From an uncultured Gammaproteobacteria bacterium (GTDB lineage: Bacteria > Pseudomonadota > Gammaproteobacteria > Pseudomonadales > Pseudohongiellaceae): 64,000 nt of DNA. Positions within the stretch are counted from its first letter, which is position 1, and each line of letters opens with the position of its first letter. Made by a program: the position numbers and the translations under genes. The stretch covers positions 62,001 to 126,000 of the forward strand of contig CAJXIY010000001.1 of NCBI GenBank assembly GCA_913054495.1, given 5' to 3'. Under the pieces are notes generated by a model. It was not told the origin of the DNA, did not search any database, and worked only from the letters and a program-made list of their open reading frames with translations. Positions 8,425 through 18,395 of the stretch are shown piece by piece.

Positions 8425-9840
8425 ATGAAAAATCAACTACCCGGTGACAGCACCAAATCTCTGCTGCAATCTGGACAGCGTTTATTCCGCAACGGACTGC
8501 GCTATGAATCCCTGGCCAAACTGGCGCAGGCCAAAGGCTTCGAAGCGCCCTTGCAACTGATCGTTGGCAGGGCCGAGGGAGACTTTGTTTGGGACCTGGA
8601 GGGTCGTCGCTACATCGATTTTCAGAATGGTTGGGCAACCAATCCACTGGGTAATTGTCACCCGGAAATTATCGAGGCGGTGCATGCTGCACACCGTCGC
8701 TATGGCTACCACTGGGAGCATCCCCTTCGTTTCGAGTTGGCAGAGAAGCTGGCGCAGATAATGCCCGCTCAGCAGTTGCCCCGCTTCAGTTTCGAAGTAT
8801 CCGGGACCGAGGCAGCGGAGTCAGCAGTGCATCTGGCACTCTGTCATACACAGCGCCGTCACATCATCAGCTTCACTTCCTCCTACCACGGTGAAGGTCT
8901 GGGCACTAAGATGCTCAGTGCCTATTCCAGTGCTAACAACTTATATATGGAAGCCTGGGGTGGTGGTGTCATCAAGGCGCCCTATCCTTATTCGGAAAAT
9001 ATCCCAGCCGACATGAGTTCGGCGCAGTACGTGGATTATTGTTTGTGGTATCTCGAATCCCATATTCCCGAATTTATTGTGCCGCCAGAAAATATTGCCG
9101 GTGTCTTGATCGAGCCAGGCCTGGCGGAGGGAGGAAATTGGATTCCCTCGGTAGAGTTTATGCAGGGCATTCGTCGCATCTGTGATCGCCACGATTGGCT
9201 GATGATAGCCGATGAGGTATTAACCGGTCTGGGCAGAACCGGATGCATGTGGAGTGTAGAGCATTTCGATGTGGTGCCGGACATCCTGGTGGTGGGGAAA
9301 AACTTATCCGGTGGTATCGAGCCCTGTGCCGGGGTTGCGGCTAGAGACGAGATACTGGGGGACAATCCCAGGGCGAGCGGCGGTAGTACATTCGCTGGCA
9401 CGCCAGCAGGCTGTGCTGCGGGATTAAAAACCCTGGAGATCTATGAGCGTGATGATATCCTCGGCAAGGCGCAGCATTTATCCGAGCTGGCCGCGGAGCG
9501 TATGCAGGGCTGGGCGGAAAAGTATGCCATCGTCAGCGAAGTCCGTCAGTTGGGATTGCTGATAGGGATATCTTTTTGCAATCCGGCATTACAGGTGAAG
9601 GAAAACCCACTGGCCAACATCTATATGGCGCGATCGGTACGCAACGAATTGCTGCGAAACGGGGTATGGGCTATTTGTGAAATGGAGGCAAACATTAGAA
9701 TGTACCCGGCCTTGAACATGGAGGCGCAGCAGCTATTGCAGGGCTTGGAAATCACCGAGGCCGCTATTGCCAGTATCGAGGAGAGCGGTAACACAGTGGG
9801 TGACTATCCGGCACTGCCAAGCGGAGTAGTGGGTTTTTAG
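8425..9840 (+). CDS. class III PLP-dependent aminotransferase
   Basis: 471 residues, typical of the omega-amino acid/polyamine and glutamate-1-semialdehyde-like group. The PLP phosphate motif SSYHG is at 152-156, the Asp binding the pyridine nitrogen is D263 in IADEV, and the Schiff-base Lys is K292 in GKNLSGG. These enzymes move the terminal amine of diamines or omega-amino acids to an oxo-acid. In this cluster it may act on 4-aminobutyrate or a related product after the PuuA-B-C-like steps (the PuuE role), or directly on a diamine. It is transcribed away from the regulator and followed 111 bp later by a transporter gene. Confidence 0.92.
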   Translation: MKNQLPGDSTKSLLQSGQRLFRNGLRYESLAKLAQAKGFEAPLQLIVGRAEGDFVWDLEGRRYIDFQNGWATNPLGNCHPEIIEAVHAAHRRYGYHWEHPLRFELAEKLAQIMPAQQLPRFSFEVSGTEAAESAVHLALCHTQRRHIISFTSSYHGEGLGTKMLSAYSSANNLYMEAWGGGVIKAPYPYSENIPADMSSAQYVDYCLWYLESHIPEFIVPPENIAGVLIEPGLAEGGNWIPSVEFMQGIRRICDRHDWLMIADEVLTGLGRTGCMWSVEHFDVVPDILVVGKNLSGGIEPCAGVAARDEILGDNPRASGGSTFAGTPAGCAAGLKTLEIYERDDILGKAQHLSELAAERMQGWAEKYAIVSEVRQLGLLIGISFCNPALQVKENPLANIYMARSVRNELLRNGVWAICEMEANIRMYPALNMEAQQLLQGLEITEAAIASIEESGNTVGDYPALPSGVVGF

Positions 9841-9951
9841 TTGTGCTCTACACAGTGCGTCCCTATAGGCGGCGAATGTCGACCCGGTATCCATGGGTAT
9901 ACTGATCGCTAATCTGGGTGTGGTCTCCGGCTAAATAAGAAAAAACTAGCA

Positions 9952-11427
9952 ATGAGTAGTGAAACAATCATCTTCATCGGCGTTGCCTGCTATCTGGTGA
10001 TCATGCTGGTTATCGGCATCTACGCCTCGAAGCGCGCCGGCGCGTCTTCCTCGTCTTTCATCGTGGCCGGGCGCAACATGCCGATCTGGCTATGTAGTAC
10101 CACCATAGTGGCGACCTGGTTCGGTGGCGGCACCATGTTGGGTGGGGCCGGTGCCTCCTATGAGGGCGGCTTGCTGGGTGTCATCGCCGATCCCTTCGGT
10201 GGCGCCCTGTGTCTTTTCCTGGTGGGTTTCTTCTTCGTGCGTATTTTTCGGCGCCTGCGGCTGCTCACATTTATTGAATTTATGGAAAACCGCTACGGCC
10301 GGGTGGCGGCCACCATTGCGGCGATCGGATCGATCTCATCCAATGTGGGTTGGACCGGCGCCTTGCTGGTTGCATTCGGGGTGGTGTTCCAAACCTTGAC
10401 TGGTATTCCCTTGGAAATAGGTATTATCGGTGGCGCCGTGGTGGTATTTATCTATACTGCTGCCGGCGGCATGTGGGCGGTGGCGATGACGGATTTCGTG
10501 CAGATGGTGGTCATTGCGGTCGGCTTGATCTGCCTGCTGATTGTAGTGCTCATCGATGTGGGCGGTTGGGGCAATATCGGACCCCAATTGCCGGCGGATA
10601 CTTTTCGCATGACCCCGCGCGATGCCAGTGCCTCGGTGTGGCTGAATTATCTTCGTGCCTGGTTGATCTTTGGACTGGCGGATGTGTCGGCGCAGACCCT
10701 GATGCAGCGTGCATTCTCTGCCAAGAATGAGCAGGTTGCACAAAACTCATTCTATCTGGCAGGGTTCGGCCATCTATCCATCGGAATGATTCCAGTAACA
10801 TTGGGCATTATCGCCAGTGTTACCATGCCGGGTCTGACCGATCCGGAGACGGTGATACCGGCACTGGCTCTGGCGCATCTGCACCCGGTGGCGATCGCCA
10901 TCTTTGTCGGTGCCATACTGGCGGCGATCATGAGCAGCGCCGACAGTGCATTGCTGGCCGCGGCAAGCGTCTTCAGTGTCAACATCCTGCCCCTGTTCAA
11001 ACGCCAGGTGTCAGACCGGCAACGGCTGCTGGCAACCCGTATCGCCATACCAGTATTTGGATCCATAGCCGTCTATGTCGCGATTCGGGTACAGGTTGTC
11101 TACAATCTAATACTCGACGCGAACTCGGTGATACTGGTTTGCGTAACCATACCCTTTATCGTCGGTATCTGGTGGCCCAAGGCGAACCGCAGCGGTGCGT
11201 TAGCCTCTATGGCGACTGGATTCCTGGTGTGGTTTATATGCATTATTTACGCGCCGGAACTCCCGGGTGATCTGATGGGATTGTTGGCCGGTCTGGTGGT
11301 TTTCCTCATCGTCGCTCCCCTTACCCAGAAGCTGGATCCACCCCGGCCTCTGCTCAATAGTGATGGCGAAGAGGTGGAATTTAAGAATCGTCTTGGGGTG
11401 TTGCCGCTATTTCGACGCGTGACCTAG
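9952..11427 (+). CDS. sodium:solute symporter (SSS family)
   Basis: 491 residues with about 13 hydrophobic spans, starting with one near residues 4-24, and the SSS segment ATWFGGGTMLGGAGASYEGG near 55-75. The family (PutP, PanF, SglT) imports small organic solutes with sodium at the inner membrane. A conserved IMSSADSALLAAASVFSVN segment near 325-343 matches the sodium site region of the family. Its place between the aminotransferase and the C1 gene makes it the likely importer of the amine substrate. Specificity cannot be read from sequence. Confidence 0.92.
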   Translation: MSSETIIFIGVACYLVIMLVIGIYASKRAGASSSSFIVAGRNMPIWLCSTTIVATWFGGGTMLGGAGASYEGGLLGVIADPFGGALCLFLVGFFFVRIFRRLRLLTFIEFMENRYGRVAATIAAIGSISSNVGWTGALLVAFGVVFQTLTGIPLEIGIIGGAVVVFIYTAAGGMWAVAMTDFVQMVVIAVGLICLLIVVLIDVGGWGNIGPQLPADTFRMTPRDASASVWLNYLRAWLIFGLADVSAQTLMQRAFSAKNEQVAQNSFYLAGFGHLSIGMIPVTLGIIASVTMPGLTDPETVIPALALAHLHPVAIAIFVGAILAAIMSSADSALLAAASVFSVNILPLFKRQVSDRQRLLATRIAIPVFGSIAVYVAIRVQVVYNLILDANSVILVCVTIPFIVGIWWPKANRSGALASMATGFLVWFICIIYAPELPGDLMGLLAGLVVFLIVAPLTQKLDPPRPLLNSDGEEVEFKNRLGVLPLFRRVT

Positions 11428-11820
11428 CCTGCGATAAACCGCAGAATCCATTCGGCGAATACATCACCTTGGATTTCCTGTTGCGGACTCTCGACCCGGT
11501 TCCAGTATATCTCTTTGCGAAGCATGTATTTTTTTGTTTGAACGATCATACTTGTATGATCGCCTGCTCCCCAACTAGTGGCTGCGATTTTGCTATGACA
11601 ACCCAGCGCCAGGGTAGCCTACAATTCTGTGAGCACAGTATCGACCTGTAGTACGCCAATTTTAATTGCAAGCGCTCTTATGAATAGCCCATCGAGCAGG
11701 AAGAAATATTCTGATTGCGGATTGCGGCGATACTACCCTATAGGCAGCGAGTCTATACTACTAATATGCAGGTATTCTTTAGACCAATTCAATAGTGACT
11801 ACAGAACAGGCCAGGTCAGC
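11428..11820. promoter_or_regulatory. 393-bp control region upstream of fhs
   Basis: No supported gene. It contains the perfect 20-bp palindrome at 11543-11562. Short open stretches exist, but lack ribosome sites and family resemblance. The frame of the ligase stays open upstream of 11821, yet that extension matches nothing in the family, so I treat it as leader. Confidence 0.45.
11543..11562. promoter_or_regulatory. perfect 20-bp palindrome, predicted operator of the TetR-GNAT regulator
   Basis: CGATCATAC-TT-GTATGATCG is a perfect 9-bp inverted repeat around a 2-base spacer, the size and symmetry of TetR/BetI operators. Related sites are in front of the regulator (8139-8158) and the aminotransferase (8396-8415). 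It lies about 260 bp before the ligase start. That this regulator binds it is inference from the shared core. Confidence 0.65.
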
Positions 11821-13491
11821 ATGCACAAACCCGATATTGAAATTGCCCGTGAGGCGGAGCTTGAAGCTATCATGAAGATTGGTGAAAGACTGGGTGTGCC
11901 AGAGTCCGCTATCCACTGCTACGGCCATCACAAGGCGAAGATCGACTATCGATTTATCAATTCTCTGAGTGAAAAACCCGATGGTAAACTCATCTTGGTA
12001 ACCGCTATCTCTCCGACTCCGGCAGGCGAAGGCAAGACCACCACCACGGTTGGATTAGGCGATGCACTTAACTCGATTGGGCAACAGACTATGATCTGTT
12101 TGCGTGAGCCCAGCCTCGGTCCCTGCTTTGGCATGAAGGGTGGCGCCGCGGGAGGAGGCCTGGCACAAGTGGTGCCGATGGAAGATATCAATCTGCATTT
12201 CACCGGTGACTTGCATGCAATTACCTCGGCCCATAATTTATTGGCGGCCCTGATCGACAACCATATACATTGGCATAACAATAATGGCTTCGACTCACGA
12301 CTTGTTACCTGGCGGCGAGTGCTCGACATTAATGATCGCACATTGCGAAAAATCACCACCGGACTCGGCGGTGCTGTTAACGGTGTACCACGTGAGTCCG
12401 GATTTGATATCACTGTCGCCTCAGAGGTCATGGCTATTTTCTGTCTGGCAGAAAACCTGCAGGATCTGCAGCGCCGTCTGGGAAATATCACCGTTGGCTA
12501 TACCCGGGACAAACAGTCGATTACCGCACGGGATATGAAAGCCGATGGTCCCATGGCAGCACTGCTAAGAGATGCCTTCATGCCCAATCTGGTACAGACC
12601 CTGGAGAATAATCCGGCGCTGATCCATGGCGGACCCTTTGCCAATATAGCGCATGGTTGTAGTTCCGTAATTGCTACCAAGACCGCGTTGAAACTATCCG
12701 ACTACGTGGTCACGGAAGCGGGTTTTGGTGCCGACTTAGGGGCGGAGAAATTTTTTAACATCAAGTGTCGCAAAGCCGGCTTGAATCCCGATGCCGCCGT
12801 CATCGTTGCCACTATTCGTGCACTGAAGATGCATGGCGGCGTTGCTAAAGACAAACTTGCCAATCCCAATACCGATGCTGTCAGCGCTGGCCTCGATAAT
12901 CTCGATCGGCATATTCAAAATGTCTCTCACTTCGGTGTACCTGCCATCGTCGCCATAAATCGTTTCCCTGCCGATACCGACGAGGAGATAGAGATAGTCA
13001 GAAACTTCTGTAACGAACAAAATATGCAGGCCATTGAGTGTAATCACTGGTCAGAGGGAAGTTCTGGCGCAGAAGATCTGGCCAAAAGTGTAGTCAAGCT
13101 TGTGGATGCAGACCAGGCTCAGTTTCGATTTCTTTATGACGATTCACTGAGCCTGTGGGAAAAAATAGAAAAGATAGCGAAGACTATCTATGGTGCCGAG
13201 GAAGTAATTGCAGATAAGAAGGTACGGCAACAAATCAGGCAGTATCAACAGCACTACGGCCACTTTCAAATTTGTATGGCGAAGACCCAGTACAGTTTTT
13301 CAACAGATCCCAACTTGATGGGTGCTCCCAGCCACCATGTGGTGCCTGTGAGAGAAGTCAGGTTGGCTACGGGAGCGGAATTTCTGGTGGTGATATGCGG
13401 CGATGTGATGACCATGCCGGGATTGCCGGTTAATCCCAGCGCGCACGATATTCATTTGAATGAGTTGGGTCAAATTGAGGGGCTGTTTTAG
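11821..13491 (+). CDS. fhs: formate-tetrahydrofolate ligase
   Basis: From the ATG at 11821 the protein is 556 residues, the family length (about 557). The ATP-binding signature [15 protein letters not shown] is at 66-80 and the second signature region [14 protein letters not shown] follows. It interconverts formate, ATP and THF with 10-formyl-THF. In methylated-amine catabolism the reaction runs so that methyl carbon leaves as formate with ATP gain, or formate is captured for biosynthesis. The longer open frame back to 11629 is rejected because its extra N-terminus is non-homologous and an AGG-like site precedes 11821. It sits in an amine cluster and not with purine genes, which supports the C1 salvage role. 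Confidence 0.95.
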   Translation: MHKPDIEIAREAELEAIMKIGERLGVPESAIHCYGHHKAKIDYRFINSLSEKPDGKLILVTAISPTPAGEGKTTTTVGLGDALNSIGQQTMICLREPSLGPCFGMKGGAAGGGLAQVVPMEDINLHFTGDLHAITSAHNLLAALIDNHIHWHNNNGFDSRLVTWRRVLDINDRTLRKITTGLGGAVNGVPRESGFDITVASEVMAIFCLAENLQDLQRRLGNITVGYTRDKQSITARDMKADGPMAALLRDAFMPNLVQTLENNPALIHGGPFANIAHGCSSVIATKTALKLSDYVVTEAGFGADLGAEKFFNIKCRKAGLNPDAAVIVATIRALKMHGGVAKDKLANPNTDAVSAGLDNLDRHIQNVSHFGVPAIVAINRFPADTDEEIEIVRNFCNEQNMQAIECNHWSEGSSGAEDLAKSVVKLVDADQAQFRFLYDDSLSLWEKIEKIAKTIYGAEEVIADKKVRQQIRQYQQHYGHFQICMAKTQYSFSTDPNLMGAPSHHVVPVREVRLATGAEFLVVICGDVMTMPGLPVNPSAHDIHLNELGQIEGLF

Positions 13492-13529
13492 GCGCGCAGA
13501 TTATCCGGCCATAAACTGCGCGTACGCAG

Positions 13530-15038
13530 TCATTCGAACTCGATCCAGGTGGTCTTGAGTTCGGTATAGTCCGCAAAAGCATGCATGGATTTATCGCGGC
13601 CATTGCCGCTTTGTTTAAAGCCGCCAAAAGGCACCGTGATGTCGCCACCGAAGTAGTTGTTGATGCCCATGGTGCCGACCCGAACTGCTGCCGCTACCTT
13701 GTGCGCCGTGTTGATGTCACGGCTCCAGACTGCTCCGGCTAAACCGTAAATAGAGTCATTGGCAATCTCCACGGCCTGGTCGGCGCCCCTGAACGGGATG
13801 ACGGAGAGCACCGGTCCGAATATTTCCTCCTGGGCAATACGCATCTGGTTGTTTACTCCAGCGAAAATTGTCGGCTCGTGATAGAACCCACCGGATTGCC
13901 CATAGACAGTGTTGCCGCCGAATACTAATTCTGCGCCTTCTTCGACGCCTATGGTGACGTAGTCACAGACTGTCTGACATTGGCTCGAGTCGATCAACGG
14001 CCCCATCACCGTGGCGGGGTCCAGAGGGTCACCGGGTATCCACGCCTTGGAATGCTCAATAACCATGGCAAGAAAATCCTCCATGATAGATTCTTCCACA
14101 ATCAGCCGGGTTCCTGCGGTGCAGGTCTGACCCCCATTATAGAAGACCGCGAGCGCCGCGCTGGCCGCTGCTTTTTCCAGGTTGCCATCGGCAAAGACGA
14201 TATTCGGGCCCTTGCCGCCCAACTCCAGAAACGTGCGTTTTAGATTCGACTGGCCGGAATATTCCATGAGCTGCTTACCGACTGGTGTCGAGCCGGTAAA
14301 TGTTAAACCGTCGATATCCATGTGCAGCGCCAGGTGTTGGCCGAGGCTGCTGCCTGAACCGGGTAAGACCTGGAGTGCACCAGCAGGTAGTCCGGCCTCC
14401 GTGGCCAGGTCTGCAATGCGTAGTGCAGACAGGGGGGTATTGGATGCTGGTTTCAATATCACCGAGTTGCCGGTAGCCAGGGACGGCGCCAACTTCCACG
14501 CGGTGGTTGACAGTGGGAAGTTCCAAGGAACGATAGCGGCCACCACACCTAAGGGAAGCCGGGTCACCAGCGCCAGGCAGTCCGAAGGGGTGGGGGTGAT
14601 TTCATCGTACACCTTATCGATCGCCTCACCGCTCCAGCGAATCGTCCGTATCGCCGCGCCTACATCTATGCCCAGCGTGTCTGCGATGGGTTTGCCAACG
14701 TCTAGTGTTTCCAGCAGTGCAATTTCATCGCTATGGCTGTCGATCAACTCAGCCCAGCGCACCAGTACCATCTTGCGGTCGCTCGGCGCCATGGATGACC
14801 ACACTCCGGATTCGAATGTTGACCTGGCAATTTTTACAGCCCGATCGGCATCGTCGGCGTTGCAGTAGGCCACTTGCGCGATTTCATCGCCATTTGCCGG
14901 GTTGCTGGTTGCACGAGTCTCTCCAGACAGAGCATCCACGCGTGCTCCATCGATAAATGCACGACCGTCGATTTGAATCTCGGCTGCGGCAGCTTGCCAT
15001 CCACGAAGGGTGTTTTCAGCTTGGATCTGCTCAGCCAT
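13530..15038 (-). CDS. NAD(P)-dependent aldehyde dehydrogenase, PuuC-like
   Basis: 502 residues, full-length ALDH superfamily. Catalytic residues are visible: C306 in GGQTCTAG, general base E272 in FLELGGK, N173 in PWNFP and K196 in LKPAS. The N-terminal style and length match gamma-glutamyl-gamma-aminobutyraldehyde/4-guanidinobutyraldehyde dehydrogenases. It would oxidise the aldehyde made by the PuuB-like or the spermidine-dehydrogenase-like oxidase. It is convergent with fhs (38 bp apart) and lies downstream of the flavoprotein gene at 15146, in the same direction with a 107-bp gap. Confidence 0.93.
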   Translation of the reverse strand: MAEQIQAENTLRGWQAAAAEIQIDGRAFIDGARVDALSGETRATSNPANGDEIAQVAYCNADDADRAVKIARSTFESGVWSSMAPSDRKMVLVRWAELIDSHSDEIALLETLDVGKPIADTLGIDVGAAIRTIRWSGEAIDKVYDEITPTPSDCLALVTRLPLGVVAAIVPWNFPLSTTAWKLAPSLATGNSVILKPASNTPLSALRIADLATEAGLPAGALQVLPGSGSSLGQHLALHMDIDGLTFTGSTPVGKQLMEYSGQSNLKRTFLELGGKGPNIVFADGNLEKAAASAALAVFYNGGQTCTAGTRLIVEESIMEDFLAMVIEHSKAWIPGDPLDPATVMGPLIDSSQCQTVCDYVTIGVEEGAELVFGGNTVYGQSGGFYHEPTIFAGVNNQMRIAQEEIFGPVLSVIPFRGADQAVEIANDSIYGLAGAVWSRDINTAHKVAAAVRVGTMGINNYFGGDITVPFGGFKQSGNGRDKSMHAFADYTELKTTWIEFE

Positions 15039-15145
15039 ATTTTTCTCCCAGATTAACCGATTGAGTTTAGGGTCACATCGAGTGGCTGTCTTTTGAGCGG
15101 ATAGGGCAGGAAGTCAGACCCCCGGGGCCAGGGCGTCTATCGAGG

Positions 15146-17071
15146 CTAGCCCAACTCGCTCACCGCGCGGTGGGCTTCTTGAATCGCGGACTCGGTCATA
15201 GCATTGGAAGCTGAATCGGTCGAGGCGATGCTGATGTTGCCGAAGGGTCGGCTGCCTTGGGTCCATACCCGTTTGTCAGCAGGCCAGGTATCCGGATCGA
15301 AGGCGATGCGATCCAACTCCGGGTCATAGCCATAGGCATAACCATGGGGCCATCGGTTTACGGTGATGGCGGCGATATCCCGCGCCGCATCGAAACCACC
15401 GGGCCCCAGTAACCGATTCAGTTGATCGCGAATATTTCTCTCGAAAGTTGTGAAGGGGGTGGCGAGTAATTCTCGCTGGCCAGCAATAAACTGTTGCAGA
15501 GCGCTACGGCCCGGCGCCCCGGGAATCCTGGTCAGATGCAATACCACAGGTTGATCCGGAGATTGGGAAAACTTGTAATCACCCATGCTAACCGGGTAGT
15601 CCAGTACTACGCTATGATGATAGCTGCCCGGACACACGGCGCGATGAATGCCCAGGTTCACGAAACTGTGCCAGTTGCGAATCAGCACATTGGTGTAGAC
15701 CAGAGGTGCCCTGACGCAATTCGACAATGCCGATCTTTGTGCCTGGGGCAGCTCTGGGCAGAGGCGGGGGATGATCTGGTTATAGCAGGCCATGATGACC
15801 TGCGCGGATTCTACGCTATAAGTCTTACCCCCTTGGACGTACTGGGTTGTTACTGGATTGGATAGGTCGTTATCGACGTGCTGAACCCGCACGACGGTAC
15901 TGTTTAAGCGAATTTTCACTCGCGAGCTAGATTCATCCAGGCGACTATAATCGAATTTTGCAGTGACGATGTCTTCCATACTGTCGCCGCTGGCGATTGC
16001 CGGAATCATCTTGCGCACCAACAGTCTAGCCAGGGAGGCATTGCCATCGGGGAAATGGAAGATGAAAGGTTCTTCCCGATCGCCATCTCTATCATAGGAT
16101 TCGAAGCCAAGATCGAGATTTCCGAATCCAGGATAGCCTGAACTCCACGCGTCACTGGCTGGAAAGGCGTCGATATTAATGGCCCAGACGCCGCGCGCGT
16201 GCGACTGCATGACATCTAAAACAGCCTCGTCCAAGCCGGCGTGATCTCTGAGATAGCTGCGGTAATCTATATTCTGCAAGAATTCACTGTATTCATTTGC
16301 TGGTATGTCCGGCAGATAATGCCGATCATCTTTAAACAGCCGCACCAGATCAGCTTTTGCCTTTGCCGATAGCGGGGCCTGTTCGAGTACCGCCAGATCA
16401 CCGATATCACCGACCGTCAGATGATCAGAGCCAAAGGTTTCCGCATCGAAGAAGTAGCCTCCCCTCAAGCCCATCGAGGCATAAAGGTCCTGGTCGAAAT
16501 AGCGGTAAAAGCGCTGGGTGTCTACCCCCAGATCGCTTATCAGTTGCTTGGCAATGGCAGGGTAGCCAGCGGGAGCCGAAATGCCCATGGTGCCGCCGTA
16601 GCCGATCACCTTGCTGCCGTTTATCTGAAATTCGTTACGTTTAGCATGACCGCCGAAATCGTCATGATTGTCGAGTATCAGGATTCTGGCATCGGCGCCC
16701 TTCATCTGTCGGTAGAAATGCGCCGCGGACAGACCGCTGAGGCCGCCACCGACAATCACCAGGTCGTAGCGCTCGCCGCTATCTGAACTGGTAAAAGACG
16801 CGCCATCGCGGATCATGTGTGCCGTATCGAAGGAGCCGGGATGAGAACCGCGCATGCCGGTGAGTTCGGGAGGGTAGTAGCCTGGGACATTCTGGGCGCT
16901 CAGGTCCTGCGCTAATGTGGTACTGGGCAGCATGGAAGCGCCAACCACAATGCCGACACCATTGAGAAAATCTCGACGACTAATTTCCTTATTCATGCCC
17001 AAGGTCTGATCGGTTTTTTTCATTTTCTTGCTTTGACCATTTTTTCTGTCTATAGAGTATCGAGTGCCCAT
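15146..17071 (-). CDS. Tat-exported FAD amine dehydrogenase, spermidine dehydrogenase-like
   Basis: Up to 641 residues. A twin-arginine signal SRRDFLNG is followed by a hydrophobic run and a cleavage-like TTLAQD; after it come GMRGSHPGS and the FAD motif GGGLSG (108-113 in this numbering). This combination of Tat leader, GMRGSHPGSF and Rossmann site recalls SpdH-type spermidine dehydrogenases, which cleave spermidine in the periplasm to an aminoaldehyde plus a diamine. I know the resemblance from memory only. The start is uncertain: in-frame ATGs at 17071, 17023 and 16996 place the RR pair at about 32, 16 and 7; the shorter ones look more natural for a Tat leader. It lies upstream of the aldehyde dehydrogenase gene, which could use its product. 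Confidence 0.85.
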   Translation of the reverse strand: MGTRYSIDRKNGQSKKMKKTDQTLGMNKEISRRDFLNGVGIVVGASMLPSTTLAQDLSAQNVPGYYPPELTGMRGSHPGSFDTAHMIRDGASFTSSDSGERYDLVIVGGGLSGLSAAHFYRQMKGADARILILDNHDDFGGHAKRNEFQINGSKVIGYGGTMGISAPAGYPAIAKQLISDLGVDTQRFYRYFDQDLYASMGLRGGYFFDAETFGSDHLTVGDIGDLAVLEQAPLSAKAKADLVRLFKDDRHYLPDIPANEYSEFLQNIDYRSYLRDHAGLDEAVLDVMQSHARGVWAINIDAFPASDAWSSGYPGFGNLDLGFESYDRDGDREEPFIFHFPDGNASLARLLVRKMIPAIASGDSMEDIVTAKFDYSRLDESSSRVKIRLNSTVVRVQHVDNDLSNPVTTQYVQGGKTYSVESAQVIMACYNQIIPRLCPELPQAQRSALSNCVRAPLVYTNVLIRNWHSFVNLGIHRAVCPGSYHHSVVLDYPVSMGDYKFSQSPDQPVVLHLTRIPGAPGRSALQQFIAGQRELLATPFTTFERNIRDQLNRLLGPGGFDAARDIAAITVNRWPHGYAYGYDPELDRIAFDPDTWPADKRVWTQGSRPFGNISIASTDSASNAMTESAIQEAHRAVSELG

Positions 17072-17164
17072 GGTCCCAGATGAAATCTGGAAACATCAAG
17101 TTCTTGACTTAAATCAGCGTCGCCGTTTACCGCTTCAGTTTCAATAGCGCCTTGAGGAGTCACT

Positions 17165-17323
17165 ATGGAATTTACCATATCGACGCGGGGGAAACCGGCT
17201 GCAATGCCTATTCAGCAGCTGATGAATCAACATTTAACAGCTAGTGACAATCCTTCTAGTTCCCGCGATCAGTGTGCTATCCCTTCAACTTTTACCATGT
17301 GTTCCTCAGTTCCCGCAGTTTGA
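17165..17323 (+). CDS. possible 52-residue small protein
   Basis: An ATG at 17165 is preceded by GAGGAG six bases upstream, an unusually good ribosome site in an otherwise empty gap, and the frame runs 52 codons. The end overlaps the last 32 bp of the GloB-like gene on the other strand. No family resemblance, no signal peptide. It could be a small protein or a chance frame. Confidence 0.2.
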   Translation: MEFTISTRGKPAAMPIQQLMNQHLTASDNPSSSRDQCAIPSTFTMCSSVPAV

Positions 17324-18083
17324 GAAACACAATTTGTGGATCGGGATCATCGGGCATGTCGGGGAATTCCGCCTTCAGTGTCGCGATCACAGTCGGATTC
17401 TGTAATCTGAAGAAAGTGTTGATCTCTCTTTCCAGGCCGACCGTCGAAACCAGTGCGGCGGCAGGATCCTGATCCTTGATTTCTGCGAGCAGGGATTTTG
17501 CGCGCGCGTTATCGGGTTCACGGGCCAGGGTAAATTCCAGATTGTTGGTGATGTAATCGTGACCCGGATAGATTTTGGTATTGTCCGCCAGTTTCGAAAG
17601 CTGGCTGGCGAAGGTTTCATAAAGTTCTATAGGATGGCCGCCGTTGTGGCAATTACCGGCACCGGCGTTGAACAGGGTGTCGCCACTGAATAATCCAGGC
17701 TCATCCGTCTGTGCCAGCAGGCAAATGTGGGACATGGTGTGGCCGGGTGTGTCCAACACCAGCAGCTCCACCGTCTTACCAACCTTGACCACATCTCCCG
17801 CGAATAAACCCACATCCATATCGGGAATACTGTCGCTGGCGTTTTGATGAGCCAGTAATCTGGCACCGGTGGCAGCGATCACTTTCTTGTTGCCGCCGAT
17901 GTGATCTCCATGTTCATGGGTATTGAGGACCTGGGTGATGGTCCAGCCATTTTCTGCTGCCGCGTTCAGACACTTCTCGTGATCCAGGGGATCTATCGCC
18001 AGCGCCTCGCCGGTTTCCGGGCACACCACCAGATAGTTAAAATTTCGATAGTCATTACCCGTCCAGATTTGTTCGACGATCAT
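17292..18083 (-). CDS. gloB: hydroxyacylglutathione hydrolase (glyoxalase II)-like metallo-beta-lactamase fold protein
   Basis: 263 residues with the metal-binding motif T55-H-E-H-G-D-H61 (H56, H58, D60, H61), then GHT and SGDTLFNAG, and the late PGHDYITNNLEFTL segment typical of GloB. Glyoxalase II hydrolyses S-lactoylglutathione; relatives hydrolyse S-formylglutathione-like or other thioesters. Since the cluster produces aldehydes it may have a detoxification role, but it could equally be housekeeping. It is cytoplasmic with no signal. Confidence 0.9.
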   Translation of the reverse strand: MIVEQIWTGNDYRNFNYLVVCPETGEALAIDPLDHEKCLNAAAENGWTITQVLNTHEHGDHIGGNKKVIAATGARLLAHQNASDSIPDMDVGLFAGDVVKVGKTVELLVLDTPGHTMSHICLLAQTDEPGLFSGDTLFNAGAGNCHNGGHPIELYETFASQLSKLADNTKIYPGHDYITNNLEFTLAREPDNARAKSLLAEIKDQDPAAALVSTVGLEREINTFFRLQNPTVIATLKAEFPDMPDDPDPQIVFLKLRELRNTW

Positions 18084-18154
18084 GGTTTTCTCCCAATTTT
18101 CACCCCAATTTTGATGTTCTCAAGGATAGGGGGGTACGGCAAGGATCATAGCGC

Positions 18155-18385
18155 CTAGCTTCGTAAGCGTGTATCCAGTTGATCCACCAGTACCACCCAG
18201 TCGGCATCATCGAGCAAGGCTTCCCGTAAAAACGCTACTTGGGCAACCGTCCAAAATTCGGCAGCGGTCAGTTCACGATCGTGTTCGATCCGGTGTTGCC
18301 CAATGAACCGATCGATATCCTCGTCGCTGGCCCCTAAGCCGAGTTGGGCGAACAAGGTATTCAGGGTACGGGCCGATAAATCCAA
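18155..18385 (-). CDS. small hypothetical protein, TTG start
   Basis: I choose a TTG start at 18385 giving 76 residues, because GAGGGG (18392-18397 on the other strand) sits six bases before it and overlaps the TGA stop of the upstream small gene. The ATG at 18445 would give 96 residues but overlaps that gene by 50 bp and has no ribosome site. The protein is acidic, helical (TAAEFWTVAQVAFLREALL) and of unknown family. Tight coupling implies it works with its upstream partner. Confidence 0.55.
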   Translation of the reverse strand: MDLSARTLNTLFAQLGLGASDEDIDRFIGQHRIEHDRELTAAEFWTVAQVAFLREALLDDADWVVLVDQLDTRLRS

Positions 18386-18395
18386 GCGTGTCCCC

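Noticed and set aside
11629-11820. N-terminal extension of formate-THF ligase
   Set aside because: Family proteins begin near the ATG at 11821; the extension has no homologous look.
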